From assembly GCF_001499675.1 (NCBI RefSeq), contig NZ_LN609302.1, forward strand, positions 2,017,896 to 2,081,895: a stretch of 64,000 bases of DNA, given 5' to 3'. The notes below the pieces were generated by a model. The model did no database searches and had not been told where the DNA came from. It was given only the letters and a program-made list of their open reading frames with translations. The position numbers and the translations under genes are program-made. Below, in pieces: positions 16,835 to 25,699 of the stretch. The DNA is from Acetobacter ghanensis. GTDB taxonomy: Bacteria; Pseudomonadota; Alphaproteobacteria; Acetobacterales; Acetobacteraceae. Position 1 is the first letter of the stretch. Every line of letters begins with the position of its first letter.

Positions 16835-16850
16835 GTTCAATATAATGAAC
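16835..16850. promoter_or_regulatory. Palindrome, candidate IclR operator
   Basis: GTTCA-ATATAA-TGAAC is a 16-base sequence with perfect five-base inverted arms and an AT-only spacer. Several IclR-type regulators bind similar partly palindromic AT-rich sites. It sits 65 bases upstream of the iclR start and just downstream of the candidate gpx promoter, where binding could block transcription. Assignment is inference from position and symmetry. Confidence 0.4.
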
Positions 16851-17032
16851 AACAAAAAGCAGAACACGATCTTGCCGCGCACAAGATGTGGTGGAAGTCT
16901 GGCACAAGAACCCGGAACAGGGCAGCAGGCTTCCACCCACTACAGGCAGACTTCATAACATCTCGCTCCTTCTCCTGTGGTGCGCTACATTGGGTGCCTT
17001 TCCTGCCACAAAAGCAGCAAGAGGGCAGCACC

Positions 17033-17521
17033 TTGGTAACAAGCATTTACGATTTTACCCTACCCGCACTGGATGGCACCAGCATTGACCTGAGTGCGTA
17101 TAAAGGACAGCCGATCCTGATTGTGAACACGGCTTCCAAATGCGGGTTTACCCCACAATACGAAGGATTGCAGGCTTTGTGGACGCAGTTCCGCAAAGCT
17201 GGGTTGGTTGTTATTGGCGTACCCAGCAATGATTTTGGGCAACAGGAACCCGGAACATCCGAGGAAATCGCCACATTCTGCCAAAAAAACTATGGCGTTG
17301 ACTTTCCCATGGCCGCCCGCAGCCCGGTCAAGGGGGATGCAGCCATACCACTCTTTAAATGGCTGGATGGAGAACTGGGCTATCTGGCCCGGCCACGCTG
17401 GAACTTTTTCAAGTATTTAATCGGCCGCAATGGCCAGCCCGTTACGTGGTTTTCCTGCCTGACGTCCCCAACGTCCGCGCGTGTCCGCAACGCCGTTGAA
17501 CGGGCTCTGCTTCCAGCCTGA
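17033..17521 (+). CDS. Glutathione peroxidase family protein
   Basis: This 162-residue thioredoxin-fold peroxidase reduces hydrogen or lipid hydroperoxides using glutathione or thioredoxin. The peroxidatic cysteine lies in NTASKCGFTPQY (about 32-43). The GVPSNDFGQQEPG (glutamine) and WNFFKYLIG (tryptophan/asparagine) motifs complete the catalytic tetrad. It has cysteine, not selenocysteine. The frame is open far upstream, but the TTG at 17033 has an AAGAGGG site 7 bases before it and gives the family's usual length and N-terminus (SIYDFTLPALDG). It ends before a strong terminator and is convergent with lolD. Confidence 0.88.
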   Translation: MVTSIYDFTLPALDGTSIDLSAYKGQPILIVNTASKCGFTPQYEGLQALWTQFRKAGLVVIGVPSNDFGQQEPGTSEEIATFCQKNYGVDFPMAARSPVKGDAAIPLFKWLDGELGYLARPRWNFFKYLIGRNGQPVTWFSCLTSPTSARVRNAVERALLPA

Positions 17522-17540
17522 CAAACCCGAAAACAGAAAC

Positions 17541-17585
17541 AGCGGCAAAGCCCCCTCTTAAACAAAGGGCTTGCCGCTTTTTTTG
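17541..17585. terminator. Strong terminator between gpx and lolD
   Basis: The arms agcggcaa(a)gccc (17541-17553) and gggcttgccgct (17567-17578) form a GC-rich stem, followed by seven T on the plus strand. The minus strand side is also U-rich (GTTTCTGTTTTC), so it may act both ways. Confidence 0.85.
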
Positions 17586-17587
17586 TT

Positions 17588-18274
17588 TTACCGAGGGACT
17601 AGCTTGCCATCCCGTAGGGTCACAACCCGGTCCATCCGCGGCAGGAGTTCTTCGTTATGGGTTGCCACCAATGCGGCCAACCCCCGCTGACGTACAGCCC
17701 CCAGCAAAGCAGCAAACACCGCATCCGCCGTGTGCACGTCTAGATTACCTGTTGGTTCATCCGCCAGCAGCAAAGACGGTGCATTGGCCAGAGCTCGCGC
17801 AATGGCCACACGCTGCTGCTCCCCACCCGAAAGCTTGCCCGGCAGGTGGTTGACACGATGAGCCAACCCAAACATGTCCAACAGCCGCTCGGCTTCCTGC
17901 CGGGCTGCGCGTTTGGATACGCCCGCTATCATCTGTGGCAGAACAACATTTTCCCGCGCGGTAAATTCACCGAGCAGGTGATGGAACTGGTAGACAAAAC
18001 CAATTTCATCCCGCCGCAGGGCGGTGCGCCCGGCATCTGCCATGTTCCGGGTTGATTGTCCGCTAATAACAATATCACCCGCATCTGGCGTATCCAGCAG
18101 CCCTGCCAGATGCAGCAGCGTGGACTTACCGGTGCCAGATGGCGCAACAAGGGCCACAATCTCCCCCGCGTGCAGGGTAAAGTCAGCCCCCCGCAAAATG
18201 GGCAGCACGTCGTGCTCCCCACTCCGGTAGGTTTTTTGGACGCCTTGCAGGCGTAGCACCACATTATCACTCAT
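17588..18274 (-). CDS. lolD: Lipoprotein-releasing system ATP-binding protein
   Basis: This ABC ATPase of 228 residues powers extraction of outer-membrane lipoproteins from the inner membrane with LolC/E. Walker A is APSGTGKST (about 40-48), the signature is [15 protein letters not shown] (about 142-156) and Walker B is [12 protein letters not shown] (about 162-173). The first glycine of Walker A is alanine, a common variant in alphaproteobacterial LolD. I start at the ATG at 18274, which overlaps the end of lolC by eight bases; the longer frame lies inside lolC. It forms an operon with lolC and proS upstream. Confidence 0.92.
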   Translation of the reverse strand: MSDNVVLRLQGVQKTYRSGEHDVLPILRGADFTLHAGEIVALVAPSGTGKSTLLHLAGLLDTPDAGDIVISGQSTRNMADAGRTALRRDEIGFVYQFHHLLGEFTARENVVLPQMIAGVSKRAARQEAERLLDMFGLAHRVNHLPGKLSGGEQQRVAIARALANAPSLLLADEPTGNLDVHTADAVFAALLGAVRQRGLAALVATHNEELLPRMDRVVTLRDGKLVPR

Positions 18275-19517
18275 GACGAAGCGCCTCGACCGGGTCCGTT
18301 TTGGCCGCACGCCATGCCGGATACAATGTTGCCAGAAGCGAGAGCAGCAGCGCCATGGCAATAACCTGCCCAACCTGCCCCCATTCCAGTTTGGCAGGCA
18401 GATGCTCGAGGTAATACACCTCCGGGTTAAACAGGTTTGTGCCCGTCAGGCTTTGCAGAAGCTGGCGAATACGCTCAATGTTCATACAGAACACAATGCC
18501 AAGCGCTGTGCCCGCCACAGTGCCGGTTACGCCGACCGAGGCGCCGCACATCAGAAAAATACGCATAATGGCACCACGGCTAGCTCCTATGGTGCGCAAC
18601 ACCGCAATATCCGCCGTTTTATCCTTCACCATCATAATGAGGGAAGAAATGACGTTAAACGCCGCCACAACAATGATCAGGGTCAGGATCAGGAACATAA
18701 CATTCTGCTCCACCTGAACAGCGCCAAACAGGGCGTTATTTGCGGTTGTCCAGTCCAGCACGCGCAGACCGGGGTCATCCACCGCTTTAACAATAGCTAA
18801 AGTGACCGGGCGCACATGCTCCGCATCCTTTGTGGCCACCTGAATTTGCGTCACCTTGCCCGGCATCTGAAAATAGACCTGAGCCGCGTGCATGGGCAGG
18901 AACACAACGCTGGAATTATAGTCATTCACACCAGCATCAAAAATAGCGCTGACATGGTAGGACCGCACACGCGGCACAGTGCCAAATGCAGTTGCGGCCC
19001 CTTCGGGCGAGACCAGTGTGAGACGTGAGCCAATAGACAGGCCAGCCCGCTCCGCCATGGTTACACCCACCACAATGGAGTCATCTCCCTGACCAAACTG
19101 GTCGAGTGAGCCTGCCACCAGAGAACCGCTTACAGCCTTAAGGTCCTGCAAACCCTGCGCCGTAATGCCGTGCACAACGCCACCTGCGCTGTACGAACCA
19201 GCACTCAGCAGCACCTGCCCTTCTATAATGGGTGTAGCACTTAACACATTGGGGACGGAGCGCACTTCCTGCGCCACATCCTCATACTGCGAGATGGTGC
19301 GCCCTGCGCCATAAACGGTCAGATCCCCGTTCAGGCCCAGAATACGCCCCATAAGATCGGCCTGAAAACCGTTCATCACCGCCATGACAATGATAAGCGT
19401 TGCCACACCCAGAGCAATGCCAACCAGCGAGAAGATGGCGATGATGGAAACAAATCGCTCCCCTCGCCGCGCGCGAAGGTAGCGGCCAGCCACTGCACGC
19501 TCGAAAGGACCGAACAT
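18267..19517 (-). CDS. lolC: Lipoprotein-releasing system permease LolC/LolE
   Basis: This 416-residue inner-membrane permease has the MacB/FtsX-type topology: one N-terminal helix after the [14 protein letters not shown] cytoplasmic start, a large periplasmic domain (about 45-265) and three C-terminal helices (about 270-400) with the coupling region [19 protein letters not shown]. It works with LolD. Alphaproteobacteria usually have one combined LolC/E-type protein acting as a homodimer, which fits the single copy here. It starts 5 bases after the proS stop. Confidence 0.92.
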   Translation of the reverse strand: MFGPFERAVAGRYLRARRGERFVSIIAIFSLVGIALGVATLIIVMAVMNGFQADLMGRILGLNGDLTVYGAGRTISQYEDVAQEVRSVPNVLSATPIIEGQVLLSAGSYSAGGVVHGITAQGLQDLKAVSGSLVAGSLDQFGQGDDSIVVGVTMAERAGLSIGSRLTLVSPEGAATAFGTVPRVRSYHVSAIFDAGVNDYNSSVVFLPMHAAQVYFQMPGKVTQIQVATKDAEHVRPVTLAIVKAVDDPGLRVLDWTTANNALFGAVQVEQNVMFLILTLIIVVAAFNVISSLIMMVKDKTADIAVLRTIGASRGAIMRIFLMCGASVGVTGTVAGTALGIVFCMNIERIRQLLQSLTGTNLFNPEVYYLEHLPAKLEWGQVGQVIAMALLLSLLATLYPAWRAAKTDPVEALRHE

Positions 19518-19522
19518 GATGG

Positions 19523-20845
19523 TCAGCCTGCCAGAACCAGAGCCAGCGCCTCATCCACGCTCAGCTCCTGCCGTTCACCCGTTGCACGGCGTTTGAGTTC
19601 CACCCGGCCTTCCTTCGCACTGCGTGGCCCCACAACAATCTGCCACGGATGACCCATTAGATCCGCATCCGCAAATTTGACCCCGGCACGCTCGGCACGA
19701 TCATCATACAGGAAGTCTTCTGGCGCCTTGCTGTAAATCTGCTCGCATACGGCATCGCACAGCTCATCCCCCGATTTCAGGTTCAGAATGACTGCGCGGA
19801 AGGGCGCAACGGAATCTGGCCAGATAATGCCGTTGTCATCATGGCAGGCCTCAATAATGGCCCCGGCAAGACGCGAAACCCCAATGCCATAGGACCCCAT
19901 TTCCGGGAAGAACTGCGCACCATCAGCACCGCTGACGCTCACACCCATGGATTCCGTGTATTTGGTGCCAAAGTAGAAAATATGCCCGACTTCAACTCCG
20001 CGGCCTTCCCGCCGCTGGGCTTCCGGCACAGCTTCCCACGCAGTGGCATCGTGCATCTCATCCGTAGCCGCATATGGCGTGGTAACACGGGTAAAGAACG
20101 CTTCCAGAGCCTCGGGGCTGTTGGTGTCCACGGGCTCATCTAGCCAATCCTGATCTTCCAGAGCGGCATCATAGAACACACCGCTCTCGCCCGTTGGGGC
20201 CAGAATCAGGAATTCGTGGCTCAGTTCACCACCAATCGGGCCTGTGTCAGCCCGCATGGGCACAGCCCGTACACCCAGACGCTGGAAGGTACGCAGGTAG
20301 GCCAGCATCATGCGGCGATATGTGGCCACGGCGGATGCGTAGTCTACATCGAAGCTATAGGCGTCTTTCATCAGGAATTCGCGGCCGCGCATCACACCAA
20401 AACGGGGGCGCATTTCATCGCGGAATTTCCACTGGATATGGTACAGAACCTGCGGCAGATCTTTGTAGGACTTGACCGTCTGCCCGAACAGGTCCGTCAC
20501 CATTTCCTCATTGGTCGGCCCGTACAGCAGTTCACGTTTGTGGCGGTCCTGAATACGCAGCATTTCCGGGCCATAGGCATCGTAACGGCCTGAGCGGCGC
20601 CACAGATCGGCGGACTGCAAGGTTGGCATCAGCACTTCCTGTGCATCCACCCGGTCCTGCTCTTCCCGCACGATCTGGCTGATGTTGCGCAGCACCTTAA
20701 GCCCGGCAGGCAGCCAGGCATAAATGCCAGAAGCCGTCTGGCGGATCAGCCCTGCACGCAGCATGAGCCTGTGAGAGACGATCTGCGCCTCTGCCGGATT
20801 TTCCTTGAGGGTGGGAAGAAAGCTGCGCGAAAGACGCATGTGCAT
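19523..20845 (-). CDS. proS: Prolyl-tRNA synthetase
   Basis: This 440-residue class II synthetase attaches proline to tRNA-Pro in the cytoplasm. It has the N-terminal catalytic domain with [31 protein letters not shown], the motif 2 region [21 protein letters not shown] and motif 3 [12 protein letters not shown]-terminal anticodon-binding domain (about 345-440) follows. It lacks the YbaK editing insertion, as expected for the short alphaproteobacterial form. The start may be ATG 20845 (AAGG site four bases upstream) or ATG 20839. It heads the proS-lolC-lolD operon. Confidence 0.95.
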   Translation of the reverse strand: MHMRLSRSFLPTLKENPAEAQIVSHRLMLRAGLIRQTASGIYAWLPAGLKVLRNISQIVREEQDRVDAQEVLMPTLQSADLWRRSGRYDAYGPEMLRIQDRHKRELLYGPTNEEMVTDLFGQTVKSYKDLPQVLYHIQWKFRDEMRPRFGVMRGREFLMKDAYSFDVDYASAVATYRRMMLAYLRTFQRLGVRAVPMRADTGPIGGELSHEFLILAPTGESGVFYDAALEDQDWLDEPVDTNSPEALEAFFTRVTTPYAATDEMHDATAWEAVPEAQRREGRGVEVGHIFYFGTKYTESMGVSVSGADGAQFFPEMGSYGIGVSRLAGAIIEACHDDNGIIWPDSVAPFRAVILNLKSGDELCDAVCEQIYSKAPEDFLYDDRAERAGVKFADADLMGHPWQIVVGPRSAKEGRVELKRRATGERQELSVDEALALVLAG

Positions 20846-20929
20846 TCGGCCTTGTCAGTTGGCAGACCTCCGACAAAAAGAGGTGCGCCTGTGTTGTCTG
20901 TTATTGAGCTGTAAAACAGCCATGAACGA

Positions 20930-20958
20930 AAGAAAACCCGGCAGAACCGGGCTTTCTT
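20930..20958 (-). terminator. Terminator of the rnj end of the complex I operon
   Basis: On the minus strand AAGAAAGCCCGG pairs with CCGGGTTTTCTT around a five-base loop (20942-20946), and the descending arm supplies the U-rich tract. It lies about 20 bases after the RNase J stop. Confidence 0.8.
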
Positions 20959-20980
20959 GTTCGTATCGGTATGACGTCCC

Positions 20981-22624
20981 TTAAACGCGCAGCACGTGCA
21001 CATCCACCAACGGACGTTTTTGCAGCTTCCGCCCCAGAGCGCGGCGCAGGGCCGTTTTGGCGGCCTCACGGAAAGCATCGTCTTCATTCCGCAGTTCGTC
21101 AGGGATGACGTCCAGCGCATTGGCGAACTCTTCACGCACCCGTACGCTTTCCAGATCATCCGGGTCCAGCAGGCCGGGAGCGCTCACCTTGGGGTCGCCA
21201 ATCACAAAGCCTTCGTCATCCACCGCAAAGCTGCCGATAACAATGCCGTTGAACAGCATTTTACGGCGCGCAGCCAGCACGCCACCGTTCATGGGCAGCA
21301 GGCGGTTGCCGTCCAGCGCCAGACGGCCTGTGGGAGCGGTATCCACCACTTCCAGCTTACCGGGAGAAAGACGCAGAATATCGCCGTCTTCCAGTAGGAT
21401 GGGAGCAATACCCATTTCCTGTGCCAGAGCGGCCTGTGCGGTCAGGTGCCGCCATTCGCCGTGCACTGGCACCACGTGCTGGGGCTTGAGCAGTTCGTAC
21501 ATCTTCTGCACATCACCACCCGTGGCATGGCCAGACACATGCACAAAGTGTTCGCGGTCGGTAATGACCTTAACACCGCGCTTTGCCAGATTATCCTGCA
21601 CCGCCATAATGGCCCGTTCGTTCCCCGGGATCATACGGCTGGAGTAAATGACCGTATCCCCTTCCCCGAGGGAAATATTGGGGTGCACATCCATGGAAAT
21701 GCGCGACAGGGCCGAGCGCGGCTCGCCCTGACTGCCCGTGATGATCATGAGCAGCTGGTCATCGGGGACATCGTTTACGTCCTGCTCGCTCAGGAACGGC
21801 AGCACGCCAGACAGATAACCACACTCACGCGCAGCCGTGTCCAGATTACGCAGGGAGCGCCCGACCAGCACGACAGTCCGCCCCGCGGCCTGCGCCGCCA
21901 TGGCTATGGTTTCCACACGCGCCACGTTGGAAGCAAAGCATGTAACCGCAATGCGGCCCTTAAGGCTGGCCACCAGTTCGGTCATGCTCACACGCACTTC
22001 GGACTCGGAGCGCGAGGGGCCGGGCTTCATCACATTGGTGCTGTCACACACCAGAGCGAGCACCCCTTCCTTACCAATTTCGGCAAGGCGGTTCAGGTCC
22101 GTTGCCGGGCCAACCAGCGGTTCTGGGTCAAACTTCCAGTCCCCTGTGTGCACCACAACGCCTGCCGGAGTGCGCAGAACCATGGACTGGGCTTCTGGCA
22201 CGGAGTGCGTAACGGGGACAAATTCAATATCGAACGGCCCCACATCAAAGCGGGCTCCGGGCATGATGACCCGAATAGGCACATCCACCAACCGTGCTTC
22301 CGCCAGCTTGCGGCGCAACACAGCCGCAGCAAACGGTGTAACGTAAATGGGGCATTGCAGCATGGGCCATACATGCGCCACGGCACCAATATGGTCTTCA
22401 TGCGCGTGGGTAATAACAAGCCCGGCCAGCTTGTTCCGACGCTCGACGATAAAGGCGGGATCTGGCACCAGAATTTCCGCTTCTGGCGTATCATTCCCAC
22501 TAAAACCAATACCGCAATCAATAGCCAGCCATGTATCGCCCAGACGATACAGGTTGAGGTTCATGCCGATCTCACCCGTTCCGCCCAAGGGCAGAAAGGC
22601 CAGATCGCCGTTCTGTTCAGTCAT
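20981..22624 (-). CDS. rnj: Ribonuclease J
   Basis: This 547-residue metallo-beta-lactamase/beta-CASP ribonuclease is an exo- and endonuclease acting in mRNA turnover and rRNA maturation. The HxHxDH zinc motif is in VITHAHEDHIGAV (about 71-83), a later histidine is in VHTGDWKFD, and the beta-CASP part includes SGHATGGDVQKMY with the C-terminal zinc ligand. A C-terminal domain follows from about 450. It starts 9 bases after coaX, so it probably shares the nuo-birA-coaX transcript. A small hairpin terminator follows. Confidence 0.93.
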   Translation of the reverse strand: MTEQNGDLAFLPLGGTGEIGMNLNLYRLGDTWLAIDCGIGFSGNDTPEAEILVPDPAFIVERRNKLAGLVITHAHEDHIGAVAHVWPMLQCPIYVTPFAAAVLRRKLAEARLVDVPIRVIMPGARFDVGPFDIEFVPVTHSVPEAQSMVLRTPAGVVVHTGDWKFDPEPLVGPATDLNRLAEIGKEGVLALVCDSTNVMKPGPSRSESEVRVSMTELVASLKGRIAVTCFASNVARVETIAMAAQAAGRTVVLVGRSLRNLDTAARECGYLSGVLPFLSEQDVNDVPDDQLLMIITGSQGEPRSALSRISMDVHPNISLGEGDTVIYSSRMIPGNERAIMAVQDNLAKRGVKVITDREHFVHVSGHATGGDVQKMYELLKPQHVVPVHGEWRHLTAQAALAQEMGIAPILLEDGDILRLSPGKLEVVDTAPTGRLALDGNRLLPMNGGVLAARRKMLFNGIVIGSFAVDDEGFVIGDPKVSAPGLLDPDDLESVRVREEFANALDVIPDELRNEDDAFREAAKTALRRALGRKLQKRPLVDVHVLRV

Positions 22625-22633
22625 ATTATCCAG

Positions 22634-23446
22634 TTATCCTTCAGCCAAAAAATCTCGTTCTACTGTCAGTTTCGGCAGGGGATTCCGCCCCGCCAGCAAG
22701 CGCAACCCATTAAGGGTCAGCATTGAATCCACATGGTCAAAGACCGTTGTTCCTTCAGAGAAGAGCGGAGCCAGACCACCTGTTGCGAGCACCTTCATGG
22801 AAGGCCCCACTTCACGGCGGATCCTCTCGACGATCCCCTCAATCAACCCGACATACCCCCAGAATACCCCTGAGCGCATGGCTGCAACTGTATTCCGCCC
22901 GATAGCGGACTCCCCCACCGGACGCCCTATACCAATCCGAGGAAGCCGGGCTGCGGCCTGATGCAATGCCTCGACCGACAGATTAATGCCGGGCGCAATA
23001 ACACCGCCGCAATAACTTCCTTCCTGGTCCACCACATCGAACGTGGTGGCTGTTCCAAAATCAATCACTGTCAGCGGGCCGCCGTACGTATGGTGCGCGG
23101 CAAGCCCGTTGAGCAGACGGTCCACCCCCACTTCATCCGGGTTGTCCATCTTTATGGCAAATCCCCAGTCCAACCGGGCAGAAGCCAGCAGAGGCTCTAC
23201 AGCAAACCACTGACGGCACAACGTGCGCAAATGGTAAAGGGCTGCGGGCACCACCGTGCCAATAACGGCCCCTTCAATATCATCCGGGGTCAGACCCTGC
23301 GACTTCAGCAGCGCCAGCAACCATACCCCATATTCGTCGGAAGTCCGCTGGGGCTGCATGGTAATCCGCCAGACACCACGCCACTTCTCGCCGTCGTGCA
23401 CTGCAAACACAACATTGGTGTTTCCTGCGTCAATGACAAGTAGCAC
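22634..23446 (-). CDS. coaX: Type III pantothenate kinase
   Basis: This 270-residue kinase phosphorylates pantothenate with ATP, the first step of coenzyme A synthesis. It has the ASKHA fold, with the phosphate-binding VIDAGNTN at residues 4-11, a second motif [15 protein letters not shown] (about 105-119) and [12 protein letters not shown] (about 126-137). Type III enzymes are insensitive to CoA feedback and need a monovalent cation. It lies two bases downstream of birA and nine upstream of rnj. Confidence 0.94.
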   Translation of the reverse strand: MLLVIDAGNTNVVFAVHDGEKWRGVWRITMQPQRTSDEYGVWLLALLKSQGLTPDDIEGAVIGTVVPAALYHLRTLCRQWFAVEPLLASARLDWGFAIKMDNPDEVGVDRLLNGLAAHHTYGGPLTVIDFGTATTFDVVDQEGSYCGGVIAPGINLSVEALHQAAARLPRIGIGRPVGESAIGRNTVAAMRSGVFWGYVGLIEGIVERIRREVGPSMKVLATGGLAPLFSEGTTVFDHVDSMLTLNGLRLLAGRNPLPKLTVERDFLAEG

Positions 23447-23448
23447 TC

Positions 23449-24198
23449 CTAAGCGCCCTTTTCCATAAGCAGAACATCCCCTGTTGCGATTGTCTTCATC
23501 CCACCTTCCGTGTTCAGCAGCAGCCGGCCATCTTCTGCCAGACCAGCAAAGTGCCCTTTCTCATAAGTAGTCCCGCCCTGAACGACAAGAGGGGTTCCCA
23601 CAGGATGCGCCCTCTCCAACCACGCAGCGCGGATAGAGGCGAACCCCTTTTGCCGCCAAAGGCCATGCCATAGTGCCAGCCCGTCCAGCACATGCCGGGC
23701 CACGCTCTCCACATCTGGCACCGCACCACATTGCGCCAGACAGGCAACAGGGCGCGCAACCAGATTCTGGGCAGGAGCGGCGGCCAGATTGGCGCCAAGG
23801 CCAATAAGAACATAGCCCCCTTCCCGTTCGATCAGAATGCCGCCAACCTTCTGCCCATCAAGCAGAAGGTCATTGGGCCATTTGATCATCAGACGGGATT
23901 GAGCAGCGGGAACAGCACGCAACAGCCCATCGTAAAACCCTAGAGACGCCACAAAAGGCCAGCCGCCCAAGGCGTCTGGCCCAGCCTGCGCTGCCTCCAG
24001 CACAACGCTGAGGGCCAGCCCCTGCCCTCCGTCCAGCCATGTGCGGCCACGGCTGCCACGCCCTTTGGTCTGCCTGCGGGCCAAAACCGCCAGACCGGCG
24101 GCATCATGGCCCGAACGACAGGCATTCAGACAGTAATCAGAGGTCGATGGCAGCTCATCAAAACAGGAGAGCCGCCAAACATCACTTTGCCCGCTCAT
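23449..24198 (-). CDS. birA: Biotin-[acetyl-CoA-carboxylase] ligase
   Basis: This 249-residue enzyme attaches biotin to acetyl-CoA carboxylase carrier protein via biotinyl-AMP. Features are the substrate loop [11 protein letters not shown] (about 43-53), the catalytic lysine region [21 protein letters not shown] (about 103-122) and a small C-terminal SH3-like domain. It lacks the N-terminal DNA-binding domain of E. coli BirA, so it is a ligase only. Its ATG overlaps the nuoN stop by four bases, placing it in the complex I operon as in many alphaproteobacteria. Confidence 0.93.
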   Translation of the reverse strand: MSGQSDVWRLSCFDELPSTSDYCLNACRSGHDAAGLAVLARRQTKGRGSRGRTWLDGGQGLALSVVLEAAQAGPDALGGWPFVASLGFYDGLLRAVPAAQSRLMIKWPNDLLLDGQKVGGILIEREGGYVLIGLGANLAAAPAQNLVARPVACLAQCGAVPDVESVARHVLDGLALWHGLWRQKGFASIRAAWLERAHPVGTPLVVQGGTTYEKGHFAGLAEDGRLLLNTEGGMKTIATGDVLLMEKGA

Positions 24199-25637
24199 CC
24201 AGCCAGAGCAAGCGCGGCCTGATGCGCCACGGACATGAGTGGCCCAAGAACAAGGATAAAAGCAACTGTGGCAACACCCATCCCGCCCGAAACAAACAGC
24301 AGGCTAGGAGCAGGCCGGTCCAGCGTAGCGGCTGGCGCATCAAAATACATGACTTTTACAATCCGCAGATAATAATAGGCTCCCACTACGCTCGACAATG
24401 CGCCAATTGAGACCAGCACGTAAAGGCCAGATTGCCACGCTGCGGCAAAAACCATGAACTTGCCAAAAAAACCGGCCAGCGGCGGAGCCCCCACCATGCT
24501 GAACATAAACACCGCCAATGCCAGCGCCATACCCGGGTCGGAACGCCCCAGACCGGCCAGATCGGCAATGGAGTTAACCTCCCGCCCATTCCGCCGCATG
24601 GCGGTAATGCCGGCGAACACCCCAGCATTCATGACAAAATAAGCTGCCAGATAAATAAGCGTTGCCTGTGTGCCTGCGGTAGAGGCCGCGGCCAGCCCCA
24701 TCATGGCATAACCCATATGCCCAATGGAGGAATACGCCATAAGCCGTTTGATATTGGTTTGCGGGATAGCAGCAAACGCCCCGTAAACCATGGACAGGAC
24801 GGACACAGTCTCAATCAGGATCTGCCAGCGAGGCGCCATAGTTCCAAACGGCCCAGCCATGACACGCAGGAACAGGGCAAAAGCTGCAAACTTGGGTGCG
24901 CCCGCCATGTAGGCCGTCACAGGTGTTGGAGCACCCTGATACACATCCGGCGTCCACATATGGAACGGAACGGCGGAAAGCTTGAAGCAGAGCCCCACCA
25001 CAACAAACACAATGCCAACCACAAGCCCCATGGGCGGCATGACCGAGGCCCGGACCGCATCCACCAGCCCGGTATATTCCATGGTCCCCGCATAGCCGTA
25101 GACAAGCGAAATCCCATACAGCAGCAAGCCAGAGGCCAGAGAGCCGAGAATAAAATACTTCATGCCCGCTTCGGACGAAAAGACATTATCCCGTTCCAGC
25201 GCACAGAGTATATAAATGGAGAGGGAAGACAGCTCGAGCCCGACAAACAACGTCATCAGATTAGCGGATGACGCCATGAGCATGGCACCCAGTGTGGAAA
25301 ACAACATGAGCACGGGCGTTTCAAACGGCAACGTCTGGCGCTGACTGGTGCGGTAACTGACACACAGAGCCACAGCCACAAAACCACCCGCCAGAATCAT
25401 CTCCTTCATGAACCGAGCAAAGCCGTCATTCACGAATGTTCCCGCATACCCGGCCCCGGAAGGGGAAAGCAGGACCAGAAAACCACAGACCAGAAAGGCA
25501 ACAAGGCTAAGTATGGCAGCCGGAAAAAAACCTTCCCCTTTACGCTGGAGCACACCAGCCACCAGAATGATGATACCCGACAAGGCAAGAACAATTTCGG
25601 GCAGGGCTACAGTCCAGTTGAACACTGTCACACTCAT
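24195..25637 (-). CDS. nuoN: NADH-quinone oxidoreductase subunit N
   Basis: This 480-residue antiporter-like membrane subunit of complex I contributes one proton path. It has about 14 transmembrane helices, a glutamate in the GLELSSLSIYILCALERDN region (TM5) and the lysine-bearing FKLSAVPFHMWTPDVYQGAPTP (TM7). The ATG overlaps the stop of a short remnant frame that I interpret as deleted nuoM. Full-length nuoN seems intact. It is followed by birA with a four-base overlap. Confidence 0.95.
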   Translation of the reverse strand: MSVTVFNWTVALPEIVLALSGIIILVAGVLQRKGEGFFPAAILSLVAFLVCGFLVLLSPSGAGYAGTFVNDGFARFMKEMILAGGFVAVALCVSYRTSQRQTLPFETPVLMLFSTLGAMLMASSANLMTLFVGLELSSLSIYILCALERDNVFSSEAGMKYFILGSLASGLLLYGISLVYGYAGTMEYTGLVDAVRASVMPPMGLVVGIVFVVVGLCFKLSAVPFHMWTPDVYQGAPTPVTAYMAGAPKFAAFALFLRVMAGPFGTMAPRWQILIETVSVLSMVYGAFAAIPQTNIKRLMAYSSIGHMGYAMMGLAAASTAGTQATLIYLAAYFVMNAGVFAGITAMRRNGREVNSIADLAGLGRSDPGMALALAVFMFSMVGAPPLAGFFGKFMVFAAAWQSGLYVLVSIGALSSVVGAYYYLRIVKVMYFDAPAATLDRPAPSLLFVSGGMGVATVAFILVLGPLMSVAHQAALALAG

Positions 25638-25693
25638 TGCGCTGCACTCCGCAGAGAAGAGGAAGAGAACACGGTCGGAATGGCGTCAGTCAT
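25634..25693 (-). pseudogene. nuoM: Remnant of nuoM: 19-codon in-frame scar
   Basis: Between the nuoL stop and the nuoN start there is room only for one small frame, MTDAIPTVFSSSSLRSAAQ, then TGA. Its ATG lies seven bases after the nuoL stop and its TGA overlaps the nuoN ATG (ATGA), exactly the places expected for the ends of a normal nuoM of about 500 codons. I infer an in-frame internal deletion of roughly 1.4-1.5 kb that keeps the first few and last few codons. NuoM is a core proton-pumping subunit, so a complex assembled from this operon alone would be incomplete. An assembly collapse or a copy elsewhere remain possible. Confidence 0.7.
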
Positions 25694-25699
25694 GTTCGA

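Noticed and set aside
16619..17032. Long N-terminal extension of the glutathione peroxidase frame
   Set aside because: It overlaps the divergent iclR gene and the promoter region; the TTG at 17033 fits the family N-terminus.
18137..18166. LolD Walker A starting with Ala instead of Gly
   Set aside because: APSGxGKST is a common form in alphaproteobacterial LolD, so not a defect.
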